The notes under the pieces were generated by a model that had not been told where the DNA came from, did no database searches, and was given only the letters and a program-made list of their open reading frames with translations. Positions 7,511 to 15,962 of a DNA stretch of 39,645 nt are shown in pieces. How positions within the stretch are numbered: position 1 is the stretch's first letter; each line of letters begins with the position of its first letter. The stretch covers positions 1-39,645 of the forward strand of contig CANISR010000009.1 of the NCBI GenBank assembly GCA_947470105.1, given 5' to 3'. This DNA is from Fidelibacterota bacterium (GTDB lineage Bacteria > Pseudomonadota > Alphaproteobacteria > Rhodospirillales > Rhodospirillaceae). Both the position numbers and the translations under genes were made by a program.

Positions 7511-8727
7511 AGTGCCGCCACTGCGGCGCGCAGGATTTTATCCCGTTTGTGGACCTGGGCAGCTCGCCGCCCTCCAACGCCTATTTGGACCGCGATGACG
7601 GCACGGACGAACGCAGCTATCCGCTGCAGGTCTATACCTGCCGGAGCTGCTGGCTGGTCCAGACCCGGGACTTTGTCGACCGCGAAAGCATGTTCTCGGC
7701 AGACTATGCCTACGCCAGCTCCGTCTCTCAAAGCTGGCTCGCTCATGCGGCACGCTATGTGGAAGATGTTTCCGGGCGCTTCGGCCTTGGTCCCGCAAGC
7801 CGCGTCGTGGAGATCGCCGCCAACGACGGCTATCTGCTGCAATACGTCGCCGCCAAAGGGATCCCCTGCTTCGGGGTGGAGCCGACCCACAGCACCGCGG
7901 CGCTCGCCCGGGCGCGCGGCATCGAGATCGTCGAGGCGTTCTTCGGCGCGGCCCTCGGCCGGCAACTGGCGCAAGATGGACGCAGCGCCGATCTTGTGGT
8001 CTCCAACAATGTCCTCGCGCATGTCCCCGATATCAATGACTTCGTCAGCGGTATCGCACATCTGCTGAAAAGCGGTGGGGTGGCGACTTTCGAATTTCCC
8101 CACCTGGTCCAACTGGTGGCGCACGCGCAGTTCGACACGATCTATCATGAACACTATTCCTATCTGTCCTTCTCCGCCGTGAGCCGCATCCTGGAGCGCA
8201 ACGGTCTTACGGTGTTCGATGTAGAGACCCTCGATACCCACGGCGGCAGCCTGCGGGTCTATGCCCAGCGCGCGGGCGGCCCCCAGGCCGAAATGCCGTC
8301 GGTCGCTGATCTGCGCTCAGCGGAGATCGCGGCCGGTGTTGAAACGGAAGCCTTCTATCTGTCGTTTCAAGCCAAAGCCGACTGCGTCCGGGACGCCCTG
8401 GCGGCGTTTCTGGGCGACGCCCGCCGCCGCGGCGAATCCGTGGCGGCCTATGGCGCCGCTGCGAAGGGAAACACATTGCTCAATTACGCCGGCGCGGGGC
8501 GCGATCTGGTTCACTACGTCGCCGACCGCAATCCGGCAAAGATTGGCAAATTCCTGCCCGGGAGCCGTATTCCGGTGGTTGCGGAGCAGGACCTGAAGGC
8601 GGGGCGGCCGCGCTGGGTTTTGGTCCTGCCCTGGAACCTGCAAAGCGAGATCACGACACAGCTTTCGTATGTTCGGGACTGGGGCGGCCAGTTCGTGGTA
8701 GCGGTGCCCGAACTCAAGATTCTCTGA
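7507..8727 (+). CDS. Sugar C-methyltransferase (TylC3/NovU-like, zinc finger plus SAM domain)
   Basis: This encodes 406 residues with the three-part layout of nucleotide-sugar C-methyltransferases. First is a zinc-binding N-terminal domain with C3/C6 and C45/C48 (CRHC, CRSC). Then comes a SAM-binding fold with VVEIAANDGYLLQ (about 100-112) and DLVVSNNVLAHV. Next is the catalytic-side segment FDTIYHEHYSYLSFSAVSRI, and last a C-terminal domain containing YGAAAKGNTLLNYAG. Such enzymes put a methyl on C3 of 4-keto-6-deoxy nucleotide sugars. The start is GTG 7507, coupled to the epimerase stop. It closes the rfbF-rfbG-epimerase-methyltransferase operon and is what predicts a branched sugar. Confidence 0.88.
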   Translation: MKCRHCGAQDFIPFVDLGSSPPSNAYLDRDDGTDERSYPLQVYTCRSCWLVQTRDFVDRESMFSADYAYASSVSQSWLAHAARYVEDVSGRFGLGPASRVVEIAANDGYLLQYVAAKGIPCFGVEPTHSTAALARARGIEIVEAFFGAALGRQLAQDGRSADLVVSNNVLAHVPDINDFVSGIAHLLKSGGVATFEFPHLVQLVAHAQFDTIYHEHYSYLSFSAVSRILERNGLTVFDVETLDTHGGSLRVYAQRAGGPQAEMPSVADLRSAEIAAGVETEAFYLSFQAKADCVRDALAAFLGDARRRGESVAAYGAAAKGNTLLNYAGAGRDLVHYVADRNPAKIGKFLPGSRIPVVAEQDLKAGRPRWVLVLPWNLQSEITTQLSYVRDWGGQFVVAVPELKIL

Positions 8728-8841
8728 GCCGGACGCCACGCGCGGTTGTGTGACGGACGCTCCACCCCAAATGAAATGAAACCGCAATTAGGTGTGGCCT
8801 GCCGGTCCGCTTAAGATACGTCTTCGCGTTCATTCAGGAGT

Positions 8842-9993
8842 ATGCGCCACGTGATCAACCGCAGGCTTTTCATCGGCAATCTGTTCGCCGTCATGGCCGC
8901 CGGTCCGGCCCGGCTGGCGCGGGCCGCCGGGACCAGCGTCGAGACTATCGCACAGGTCTTTGACGCCAAGTTTAATGCGACGATTCCCAAAGGCGCTGCA
9001 CTGCGCATCGTCGCGCGCTCGGGGCAGCCGGCGCTGACGGGTGGGTCCTACATATGGCACGGCGCGCCCGACGGCGGCGCCTGCTTCAAGACCGGGACGG
9101 GCTGGATCTACGTCTCCAACAGTGAGATGCCCGAAGGCGGCGGCGGCGTGGGCGCGCTGCGATTTGACGCCTCCGGCCAGCTCGCCGACAGCTATTCCAT
9201 CCTCAAAGGCACCAGCACCAACTGCGCCGGCGGGCGCACGCTGTGGAACACCTGGCTGTCCTGCGAGGAGCACGGCGAACTGGGCCAGGTTTACGAATGC
9301 GATCCGACCGGCGAAAAGCCGGCGCGGGTGCGGCCTGGGCTCGGGTCCTTCAATCACGAAGCGGCGGCCATGGATCCAACGACGGGTCATGTCTATCTCA
9401 CCGAGGACCGGCCGGACGGCTGCCTCTACCGCTTCGCTCCCACGACCGCCGGTGATCTCAGCGCCGGGCGCCTGGATGTGGCCGTGTCGGACGGACCGCG
9501 CCTCGGCTGGGCGGCGGTGCCCGACCCCGCGGCGGCAAGCGGCCCCCTGCGCAAACAAGTGCCGGGTGTGATGCGCTTCAACGGCGGCGAGGGCATCATC
9601 TATTCAGCCGGCCAGGTCTTCTTCACGACCAAAGGCGATAACCGGGTGTGGTCCCTGACCCTGTCCAGCCAGAAGCTCGGTGTGGTCTACGATGCCGCCG
9701 CTCACGCCACCCCGATCCTCAAGGGTGTCGACAACATCGAGGTCAGCCCCACCGGCGAACTATTGGTGGCCGAGGACGGCGGCGACATGCAGATCGTCGC
9801 CCTGACCAAGGACCACCGCAAACCGGTGGCGCTGGTGACCCTCCATGGCCAGGACAAGTCGGAGATCACCGGCCCGGCGTTCAGCCCGGACGGCCGGCGT
9901 CTCTATTTCAGTTCCCAGCGCGGAATCGAAGGGGCCTCGGCCAACGGGATCACCTATGAGTTGGATCTCGGCGCCACGGGGCTCTTCGCTTAG
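8842..9993 (+). CDS. Tat-exported PhoX-like (DUF839) beta-propeller protein
   Basis: This is about 383 residues. The N-terminus INRRLFIGNLFAVMAAG has a twin-arginine followed by a hydrophobic run and an ARA-type cleavage region, indicating Tat export. The body resembles PhoX/DUF839 proteins: STNCAGGRTLWNTWLSCEE, SFNHEAAAMDPTTGHVYLTED, GCLYRF, GGEGIIYSAGQVFFTTK, DNIEVSPTGELLVAEDGG and FSPDGRRLYFSS. PhoX enzymes are calcium/iron alkaline phosphatases of the periplasm, but many DUF839 relatives have no tested activity. An AGGAG sits at 8836-8840, only 1 nt before ATG 8842 and 10 nt before GTG 8851, so GTG 8851 may be the true start; the signal peptide is unaffected. The gene stands alone between polysaccharide genes. 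Confidence 0.82.
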   Translation: MRHVINRRLFIGNLFAVMAAGPARLARAAGTSVETIAQVFDAKFNATIPKGAALRIVARSGQPALTGGSYIWHGAPDGGACFKTGTGWIYVSNSEMPEGGGGVGALRFDASGQLADSYSILKGTSTNCAGGRTLWNTWLSCEEHGELGQVYECDPTGEKPARVRPGLGSFNHEAAAMDPTTGHVYLTEDRPDGCLYRFAPTTAGDLSAGRLDVAVSDGPRLGWAAVPDPAAASGPLRKQVPGVMRFNGGEGIIYSAGQVFFTTKGDNRVWSLTLSSQKLGVVYDAAAHATPILKGVDNIEVSPTGELLVAEDGGDMQIVALTKDHRKPVALVTLHGQDKSEITGPAFSPDGRRLYFSSQRGIEGASANGITYELDLGATGLFA

Positions 9994-10089
9994 CCGCGCC
10001 CCGCCGGCCTCCTCGAAAAAAGCGCTCAGAAACCCCCTGAAAATGACTATGATGCGCCCGGTTTCAGGCTGGAGGCGCGCGGCGCTGCT

Positions 10090-10614
10090 ATGATACGCAA
10101 AGGAATTCACGCCACCGCGGTCGTCGATGTGCAGGGCAAGGCTGTTCTGCCGGAGACCACCATCCTCGAACCCCAGGCGGTCATTTTCATCGGGCCCGAC
10201 GGCGTGCTCGAACTCGGGGAAAAGAACACCCTCTATCCCCACTGCACCATCCGCATCGATAAGGGCTGGATGCGGACCGGCGCTGAAGTTTCGTTCGGGC
10301 CAGGGGTGATGATCTATGAACCGCGGGCGGGCCTGGAGATCGGCAATCACTGCATGATTGCCGGCGGCACCATGATTTGCGGCGTCCAGCATGGAATGCA
10401 CAGCCTCGACATCCCCATGCGTTACCAAGAGCCGAGCGCCGGCAAGATCGTCATCGAGGACGACGTGTGGATCGGTATGCGGGTGGTGATCATGCCCGGC
10501 GTTACCATCGGGCGTCAGTCGGTCATCGGCGCGGGCTCCCTGGTGACGCGGGACGTGCCGCCCCGCAGCATCGCGTGGGGAACGCCCTGCGAAGTCCGCC
10601 AGACACGGTCGTAG
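10090..10614 (+). CDS. Left-handed beta-helix (hexapeptide) acyltransferase
   Basis: This encodes 174 residues of hexapeptide-repeat transferase type. Imperfect [LIV]-G-x4 repeats run through most of the chain (AVIFIGPDGVLELGEKN, VSFGPGVMIYE, LEIGNHCMIAGGTMICG). They finish in the classic VWIGMRVVIMPGVTIGRQSV and IGAGSLVTRDVPPRSIAWGTP. Family members acetylate sugars or amino sugars with acetyl-CoA. A His in GVQHGMHSLD could be the catalytic base. Because GT61 glycosyltransferases lie on the same strand immediately downstream and in the wider locus, O-acetylation of a surface-glycan sugar is a reasonable inference. No good Shine-Dalgarno is visible at normal distance. Confidence 0.85.
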   Translation: MIRKGIHATAVVDVQGKAVLPETTILEPQAVIFIGPDGVLELGEKNTLYPHCTIRIDKGWMRTGAEVSFGPGVMIYEPRAGLEIGNHCMIAGGTMICGVQHGMHSLDIPMRYQEPSAGKIVIEDDVWIGMRVVIMPGVTIGRQSVIGAGSLVTRDVPPRSIAWGTPCEVRQTRS

Positions 10615-10624
10615 GGTCCCCATC

Positions 10625-11932
10625 GTGAATCTCGCGACGCTTTACCGCACACAGGGGCTGGCGGCCGTACAGGCCGAACTCGCGGCGCAATATCCGGACG
10701 TCCTGGCGCAATTGAACAGTCTCGGCGCCGCCGCTCCGCCGCCGTTGCTGGCGAGGGCGATTGTCGGCGCGGTCTGCGCGGACGACCAGGACAACGCCAT
10801 CGCCATCGCGCAGCGTTTATTCCCCAGTGTCCCGCCGCTGCTTCCCTTGCGGCTGGCTCCCATGGCGGCATTGGCCGACTACTGCCGCGCGCGCGGACTG
10901 CGCCACAAAGTCGTGCTGGCGCCGCAACTGGTCAAAATCACGCCGCCGTCGCCATACACCATGCCGTTCACCTACATGACCGAGGCGGCGATCATCGCGT
11001 CGCTGCCGCGCGCCCAGTACATTCCCGGATGGGACGTTGTGATCGGTGAGGACAATACGCTCCTGCGCGACAGCGGCTATCTGCCGCCCGATGTGGCCAC
11101 CCACGCCTTCCTGACCTTCTACATCAACAAGCTCGACTGCATGATTCACTACGCTCCGGCCGAGGAAGTATTCGTTGATGAGGATGTGCTGTTTCTGTCC
11201 ACCCCAGACAATAACGTCGGGCACTGGATGATCGACTTCCTGCCGCGCCTCAAAGGGCTGGACTACGTGCCGGGCGGCAAAGCTAAAGTGGTGGTGCCGT
11301 TGGGCATGCATGGGCGCTACATGGAAATGCTGAAGGCTTTCGGGTTCGGGGAGTCCGACATGGTCATCTGCGACCCCCGCAAACGCTACCGCTTCCGCAT
11401 GTGCCACTTCTACAGGCCGGGCCAGGCAACGCCGCCCAATCCGACGCATGTGCAATTCGTGCGCGACGGCTTCGTTGGCGATCGCCACTTGAAAATCCAG
11501 CCCGGCAAGCGCGTGTTTCTCGCGCGCACCCAGGTGGGCACACGGCTTGTCGCGAACCACGAGGAGTTTGCGGCGTTCCTGGAAGCCGAAAATATCGTTT
11601 CAGCCGAACTCGCCGACCTCACGCTGGAACAGCAGCATGAGCTGCTCAACGATGCCGAGATCATCCTTGGCACTTTCGGCAGCAACCTTTTCGGCATGTA
11701 TTTAGCGCCGCCGGGCTGCACCATTCTGGCGCTCATGAACGATCTGACCGAAGACGTCTGTGTGGCGCCGACTGCGCACATGCTGGGGATGCAGCACGAG
11801 ATCTTCTTGTGCGACCGTGCCCCTGAGGCCGGCGTGAAGCGCTACAAGCGCGATACCAATGTCACCATCGACTGCGCGGCGCTGCGCGAACGCCTCGCTG
11901 AAATCCCCGGGCGTTACAGGGTCGCGACCTGA
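10625..11932 (+). CDS. GT61-family (DUF563) glycosyltransferase
   Basis: This encodes 435 residues. The C-terminal half matches the intact GT61 gene at 242-1810 motif for motif: GHWMIDFLPRLKGL (from residue 199), a KRVFLART segment, then TFGSNLFGMYLAPPGCTIL and VTIDCAALRERLAEI at the end. The N-terminal 100 residues are helical and Ala-rich without clear TPRs. The start is GTG 10625, with AGGG about 8 nt upstream; it begins 11 nt after the acyltransferase stop, so the two are probably one transcript. Role: transfer of a sugar onto a surface glycan, inferred from family and neighbours. Confidence 0.83.
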   Translation: MNLATLYRTQGLAAVQAELAAQYPDVLAQLNSLGAAAPPPLLARAIVGAVCADDQDNAIAIAQRLFPSVPPLLPLRLAPMAALADYCRARGLRHKVVLAPQLVKITPPSPYTMPFTYMTEAAIIASLPRAQYIPGWDVVIGEDNTLLRDSGYLPPDVATHAFLTFYINKLDCMIHYAPAEEVFVDEDVLFLSTPDNNVGHWMIDFLPRLKGLDYVPGGKAKVVVPLGMHGRYMEMLKAFGFGESDMVICDPRKRYRFRMCHFYRPGQATPPNPTHVQFVRDGFVGDRHLKIQPGKRVFLARTQVGTRLVANHEEFAAFLEAENIVSAELADLTLEQQHELLNDAEIILGTFGSNLFGMYLAPPGCTILALMNDLTEDVCVAPTAHMLGMQHEIFLCDRAPEAGVKRYKRDTNVTIDCAALRERLAEIPGRYRVAT

Positions 11933-12072
11933 GGTTGCGCTCGGGTGTCCCGCATTCCACGGGGTCGCGGGAGCGTGAAGCCGGTCTTTCTCCCCACGCG
12001 GAACCAATTCCACGGGCTGCCGTTAGGGTTGCACACGCGGTAGACCGCGCACCCTTTCCATTGGAGCCCTCC

Positions 12073-12948
12073 ATGAAGTCCCTCTCTAGTCTTGCTTTCA
12101 CCACCGCCCTGGCGGCGTTGACCCTTTCGGCGCCGGCCATGGCTGCCTGGGACCGCCTCGGATCGGTCGACATCTCTCCGCGCGGCGGCCGTGAAACCGA
12201 ATACGGCAACTTCGGCGGCAGCATCGAGAAGCTGGCCTTCGAAGCCCGCGACAACGCCGTCGAATGCCGCGAGGTCCGCGCGACCTTCAGCAACGGCGAA
12301 ACCAAACGGGTGTTCCGCGGCAAACTGCCGGCCGGGAAGACCGTCACCGTCGACCTCCCGGGCAACCAGCGCCTCGTCAAGCGCATCGACTTCAACTGTA
12401 AGGCCAACAGCCGGCGCGACGTCACGGTCGATGTCTCGGCGGATATCGGCCGCTACCAGGCCGAATGGCGCGCGAGCCCGGATTGGGATCGCACCTGGGC
12501 GAAGATGTTCGCCTGGGCGCATGATGACCGTGATGGCCGCAGGGACGATCGGCGCGATGACCGCCGCGCCTCCAACGACCGCCAGGAGTCCACGGGCTGG
12601 ATGAAGCTCGGCACCGAGACCTTCGAGGGCCGCGGCGACCGTGAAACCACCATCGCCGGCTTCAAGGGCCTGAAGGTTGAACGCATCGGCCTGCGTCCGA
12701 CCAACGACGCCGCCCGCTGCCGCGACATGACCGTCACCTTTGCCAACGGCAAGAGCACGCGCCTCAGCGTCAACAACGGCCAGGTGCTGGCGGAAGACCG
12801 CATCCACCAGGTTGATCTGCCCGGCGACGACCGCAATGTGGTGAAGGTGGACCTGAGCTGCCGCGCCGAACACGGCCGCCGCGTCACGGTGGAGATCATG
12901 ACCATCGACCCCGACCGCAACAAGGTCTCCTACGGCCGCAATCGCTAA
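12073..12948 (+). CDS. Secreted protein with two tandem copies of a DUF2541-like domain
   Basis: This encodes 291 residues. A Sec signal peptide (hydrophobic run to about residue 24, ending SAPAMA) precedes two homologous domains of about 100 residues. Copy 1 starts WDRLGSVDISPRGGRETEYG, with CREVRATFSNGETKR and VDLPGNQRLVKRIDFNC. Copy 2 starts WMKLGTETFEGRGDRETTI, with CRDMTVTFANGKSTR and VDLPGDDRNVVKVDLSC. Between them is a highly charged linker rich in Asp and Arg (DDRDGRRDDRRDDRR). Each copy keeps one Cys pair at equivalent places. The pattern resembles small periplasmic DUF2541 proteins; no function is established that I can apply. GGAG at 12063-12066 supports the start. It is a single-gene unit closed by a strong terminator. 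Confidence 0.82.
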   Translation: MKSLSSLAFTTALAALTLSAPAMAAWDRLGSVDISPRGGRETEYGNFGGSIEKLAFEARDNAVECREVRATFSNGETKRVFRGKLPAGKTVTVDLPGNQRLVKRIDFNCKANSRRDVTVDVSADIGRYQAEWRASPDWDRTWAKMFAWAHDDRDGRRDDRRDDRRASNDRQESTGWMKLGTETFEGRGDRETTIAGFKGLKVERIGLRPTNDAARCRDMTVTFANGKSTRLSVNNGQVLAEDRIHQVDLPGDDRNVVKVDLSCRAEHGRRVTVEIMTIDPDRNKVSYGRNR

Positions 12949-12963
12949 TCGCGCCTCCTGAAG

Positions 12964-12995
12964 AAGGGCCCCGCTTTATGGCGGGGCCCTTTTTT
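12964..12995 (+). terminator. Rho-independent terminator
   Basis: A perfect 9-bp stem GGGCCCCGC / GCGGGGCCC (12966-12974 with 12981-12989), loop TTTATG, then six T (12990-12995). Two A upstream extend the stem into the T run. It lies 17 nt after the stop of the secreted two-domain gene. The T run also contains the reverse stop codon of the next, convergent gene, so it may work in both directions. Confidence 0.92.
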
Positions 12996-14553
12996 ATGCG
13001 TCCCATCCAGCGTTGGCGTGGGGCACTGTCCAGCGTTTCACGGCGACTGGTTCCAGCACCGGCTTGCCGAGAAACGGCGCCGACAGGCAATAGACGCCTT
13101 CGTGGGTGCCGACCCAGATCAGGTTCCGGTCCCATTCGATGAAGACGTTCTCGGTCGTGCCGCGGCGCCAGGTGGCGTAGTCCTTCATTTCACCGTCCCG
13201 GGGCGGCACGAAGTAGGCCACCTCTTTGGGTTCGGTCGGGTCGCTGATGTCGTAGATGCGTAAGCCTGCATTGAAGTACGTCAACGCCACCAGATCAGGG
13301 CGCGCCTGGCCGGGCGCAATCCAGCACTGCATGTTGTGGGCGCTGAACCGGCCGCGGGCCATGCAGAAGTCGGCGTAAGGCGCCTTGGGGTCGGGCAGGG
13401 GCCGCGGGAACAAGCCGATGATGCGCGGGTTCTTGGGGTCCTTCACGTCCACCACATAGCTGGTGTGGAAGGGCTCGCGGCAATCGCCCTCGAGCGCTTC
13501 GAACACGCCGATCACCAGGTTCTGCAATTTGGGATACGCGACCGGATCGGCCACCACCGGATAGCAGGTGTGGAACGGGATGCCGCCCATATTCTCCAGC
13601 GGGTGGCGCACATGGCCGAAGATCTTGGGGTTCTTGATGTCGGTGAGGTCGTGGACGTACATGCCGAACACGCCCCAGCCGCCATAGCCGATCTTGCCGC
13701 CGTCCTCGACGCGCACCGGCACCACGCAGCCGCCGTGATTGCCGGTCCAGGAGGACTGGTCGCCGGCGAAGAAATATTTGCGGTAGGCCTCTTCCTCGCT
13801 GAGCTTCTGCCCCGGCGCCCACCAGCGCGAGACTTCCTTCACGTTGGCCGGATCGCTCATGTCCACGATCATCAAAGCATTACTGTAGGGGCGCTCGGAG
13901 CTTTCCTGACGGAGCTGGTTGTCCCAACCGCAATCAAGAAACGCGTATTGGCCGCCGTCGTAGAAGTTCATGTGGGTGCCGCTGCCGGTCTTGCCGGTGT
14001 CGTATTCCTGCAGCAGTTTCACCTTCATGGGATCGGTGGCGTCGTAAGTGCGCAGGCCCCGGAGGCCGGTGTAGGACGTGGACCGCAGCGCGTTCTCGGC
14101 GGCGTATTTGCCGCGGGGGTATTGGACGCTCGGTTCGGTCAGTGGCACCTGGGCCGAGGCCGTCAGGATCCATTTCTTGAGCTTGCTGTTGTAGGTGACG
14201 TTGCTGCTGCCCTGGTAGGCGCCCTTGGCCACCATGGCGGCTTTCTTGGGTTCGGTAACGTCAAGCCAGGCGCCCCCACCGGAGATCAGCCGGCGTTTGC
14301 CCTTGGCCCACATGGCGGTCATGGGCTCGCCGCCGCTCACCGCCGCACCGGGGATATGGGCGATGATCTCCATATTGGAGATGTACTGGTTGCGGTCCAG
14401 GTAATCCAAAGCGCCCAGCGGCAAGCGCAACGGCACGGTGCCGCCGCCTTCGACGGTGCCGTAGACCTGCGCGTCGGCTTTTGATGCGAGACCTGCGGCG
14501 CCTAGGCCAACTGCGGTCTTGAGGATGCTTCTGCGGCCAAATGTCTTGATCAT
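12994..14553 (-). CDS. Tat-exported LVIVD-repeat beta-propeller protein
   Basis: This encodes 519 residues. The leader MIKTFGRRSILKTAVGLGAA carries a twin-arginine and hydrophobic core, with a likely cut after ADA-Q. The body has repeated strands of LVIVD type (SNALMIVDMSDPANVKEVSR, GMYVHDLTDIKNPKIFGHVR, TSYVVDVKDPKNPRIIGLF, AGLRIYDISDPTEPKEVAYF), which form a beta-propeller. His- and Gly-rich loops (TGNHGGCVVPVR, FHTCYPVV, FSAHNMQCWIAPGQ) between blades could bind metal or ligand. The start is ATG 14551-14553 with AGGGGG six nt before it; an upstream in-frame extension overlaps the previous gene and is rejected. It begins 10 nt after the amidohydrolase stop, so the two form an operon. Catalytic role unknown. 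Confidence 0.83.
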   Translation of the reverse strand: MIKTFGRRSILKTAVGLGAAGLASKADAQVYGTVEGGGTVPLRLPLGALDYLDRNQYISNMEIIAHIPGAAVSGGEPMTAMWAKGKRRLISGGGAWLDVTEPKKAAMVAKGAYQGSSNVTYNSKLKKWILTASAQVPLTEPSVQYPRGKYAAENALRSTSYTGLRGLRTYDATDPMKVKLLQEYDTGKTGSGTHMNFYDGGQYAFLDCGWDNQLRQESSERPYSNALMIVDMSDPANVKEVSRWWAPGQKLSEEEAYRKYFFAGDQSSWTGNHGGCVVPVRVEDGGKIGYGGWGVFGMYVHDLTDIKNPKIFGHVRHPLENMGGIPFHTCYPVVADPVAYPKLQNLVIGVFEALEGDCREPFHTSYVVDVKDPKNPRIIGLFPRPLPDPKAPYADFCMARGRFSAHNMQCWIAPGQARPDLVALTYFNAGLRIYDISDPTEPKEVAYFVPPRDGEMKDYATWRRGTTENVFIEWDRNLIWVGTHEGVYCLSAPFLGKPVLEPVAVKRWTVPHANAGWDA

Positions 14554-14563
14554 GCGGGTCCCC

Positions 14564-15817
14564 CTAACGCCGCGTTTTGTCCACCACCACCGCACCGTCT
14601 TTCATCACCCAGCGTACCTTGTTGATGGTGACGTCCACGTCTTTTAGCGGATCGCCGTCCACCGCGGCGATATCGGCGAAGAAGCCGGGCGCCACCTGGC
14701 CGAGAGATTTCTCCATCCCCATCATCCGCGCGGCAACGGTGGTGGCGGATGCTAAAGCTTGCGCAGGCGTCATGCCGGCCTTTACGAACCAGCCCAGCTC
14801 GCGGGTGTTCTGGCCGAACATGTCGTAGATGGCGTCGGAGCCGAGCACGATCATGGCGCCGGCCTTCACCGCTTTGCGGGTGGTCTCCAGGTTGCGGGCG
14901 ATGAAGTTGGTGAGGTTCTCCTTGGCGCCGGGCGGGTACTTAAAGCGTTCGGCATTGTCGAAGTAATAGCGGTTATGGTCGATGGTCGGCAGGAAGTAGA
15001 CCTTGCGCTTGACCATCTCGGCGATGGTCTCGTCGTCCATGTCGGTGGCGTGTTCCAGTGAATCGGCGCCGGCGCGGATGGCGTCGCGGGCACCCGTAGG
15101 CCCGTACGAGTGGATGCCGACTTTCTTGCCCATGGCGTGGGCGATATCGACGGCGGCTTTCATCTCTTCATAGGTGACGGTCTGGAACTGGGTGACGTCG
15201 TCGCCCGACCCGGTGGAGCCGAAGATCTTGATCCAATCCACGCCGGCGGCGATCTGTTGACGGGCGGCGCGGGCGAACTCGTTGGGCCCGTTGCCCTCAC
15301 CGCACCCGAGGGGCGCGCCGGCCGGGTTGAAGCGTCCGCGGCTTGCGCGCAGGCCGCAGCCAACCACATACATGCGGGGCCCCGTCCACACGCCCATGTT
15401 GATGAGTTCGCGCATGGATACATCGAGGTAATCGGCGGCGTTCATATCGCGCACCGCGGTGACGCCGGACTCGAGGGTCATTTTAAGCCCCTCCTGGCCA
15501 AGCACCATGTTGGTGGCGTTGGAGCGCGTGCCTCGCAGGACAGGATCCGGCCCGTAGGTCATATGGGTGTGGGCATCGATCATGCCCGGGATGCCGGTGT
15601 AAGCGGACAGGTCGATGACCTCGGCACCCGCCGGCGCAGCGCCACCGGACGAGACCGAGGTGATGCGGTTGTTGTCGACCACCACCACGGCGTTCTCGAC
15701 CACACGGCCGGAGCCGTCGACCAGCTTTCCGAACTTGATAACCTTGGTGGCGGCGCCCGCGGGCGATACGGCCAGTGCGAATGCGACTAAGCCGGCTGCA
15801 AAACCTGTTTTGAACAT
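14564..15817 (-). CDS. Exported metal-dependent amidohydrolase (imidazolonepropionase/prolidase-like)
   Basis: This encodes 417 residues. A Sec signal peptide (MFKTGFAAGLVAFALAVSPAGAA) precedes a complete amidohydrolase-superfamily barrel: GMIDAHTHM with H83 and H85, the metal-bridging lysine region VDWIKIFGSTG, VGIHSYG, SLEHATDMDD and the final LGSDAIYDMF aspartate. The C-terminal ADIAAVDGDPLKDV closes the small beta-sandwich. Exported members of this family are often Xaa-Pro dipeptidases or hydrolases of cyclic amides and amino-acid derivatives; the substrate here is not determined. ATG 15815-15817 is preceded by GGGGA at good distance and is chosen over a TTG four codons upstream. It is first gene of a pair with the LVIVD protein. 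Confidence 0.86.
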   Translation of the reverse strand: MFKTGFAAGLVAFALAVSPAGAATKVIKFGKLVDGSGRVVENAVVVVDNNRITSVSSGGAAPAGAEVIDLSAYTGIPGMIDAHTHMTYGPDPVLRGTRSNATNMVLGQEGLKMTLESGVTAVRDMNAADYLDVSMRELINMGVWTGPRMYVVGCGLRASRGRFNPAGAPLGCGEGNGPNEFARAARQQIAAGVDWIKIFGSTGSGDDVTQFQTVTYEEMKAAVDIAHAMGKKVGIHSYGPTGARDAIRAGADSLEHATDMDDETIAEMVKRKVYFLPTIDHNRYYFDNAERFKYPPGAKENLTNFIARNLETTRKAVKAGAMIVLGSDAIYDMFGQNTRELGWFVKAGMTPAQALASATTVAARMMGMEKSLGQVAPGFFADIAAVDGDPLKDVDVTINKVRWVMKDGAVVVDKTRR

Positions 15818-15962
15818 ACTGATCCCCAATTTTTAGTGCCCCACGATCGCGCCATTAGAGGGCAAATCTCGGGCTTGCGCACTACCGGGGTGCGGTTCGG
15901 GGTAAAAAAACCCATGTCCGGCAAAATTTATTAATGCCGACGGCGTTGACCTGGTCCGTGGC

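Noticed and set aside
15899-15913. GGGT-A-run-ACCC inverted repeat before the amidohydrolase gene
   Set aside because: The stem is too short and the T run (minus strand) is in the loop, not after the stem.
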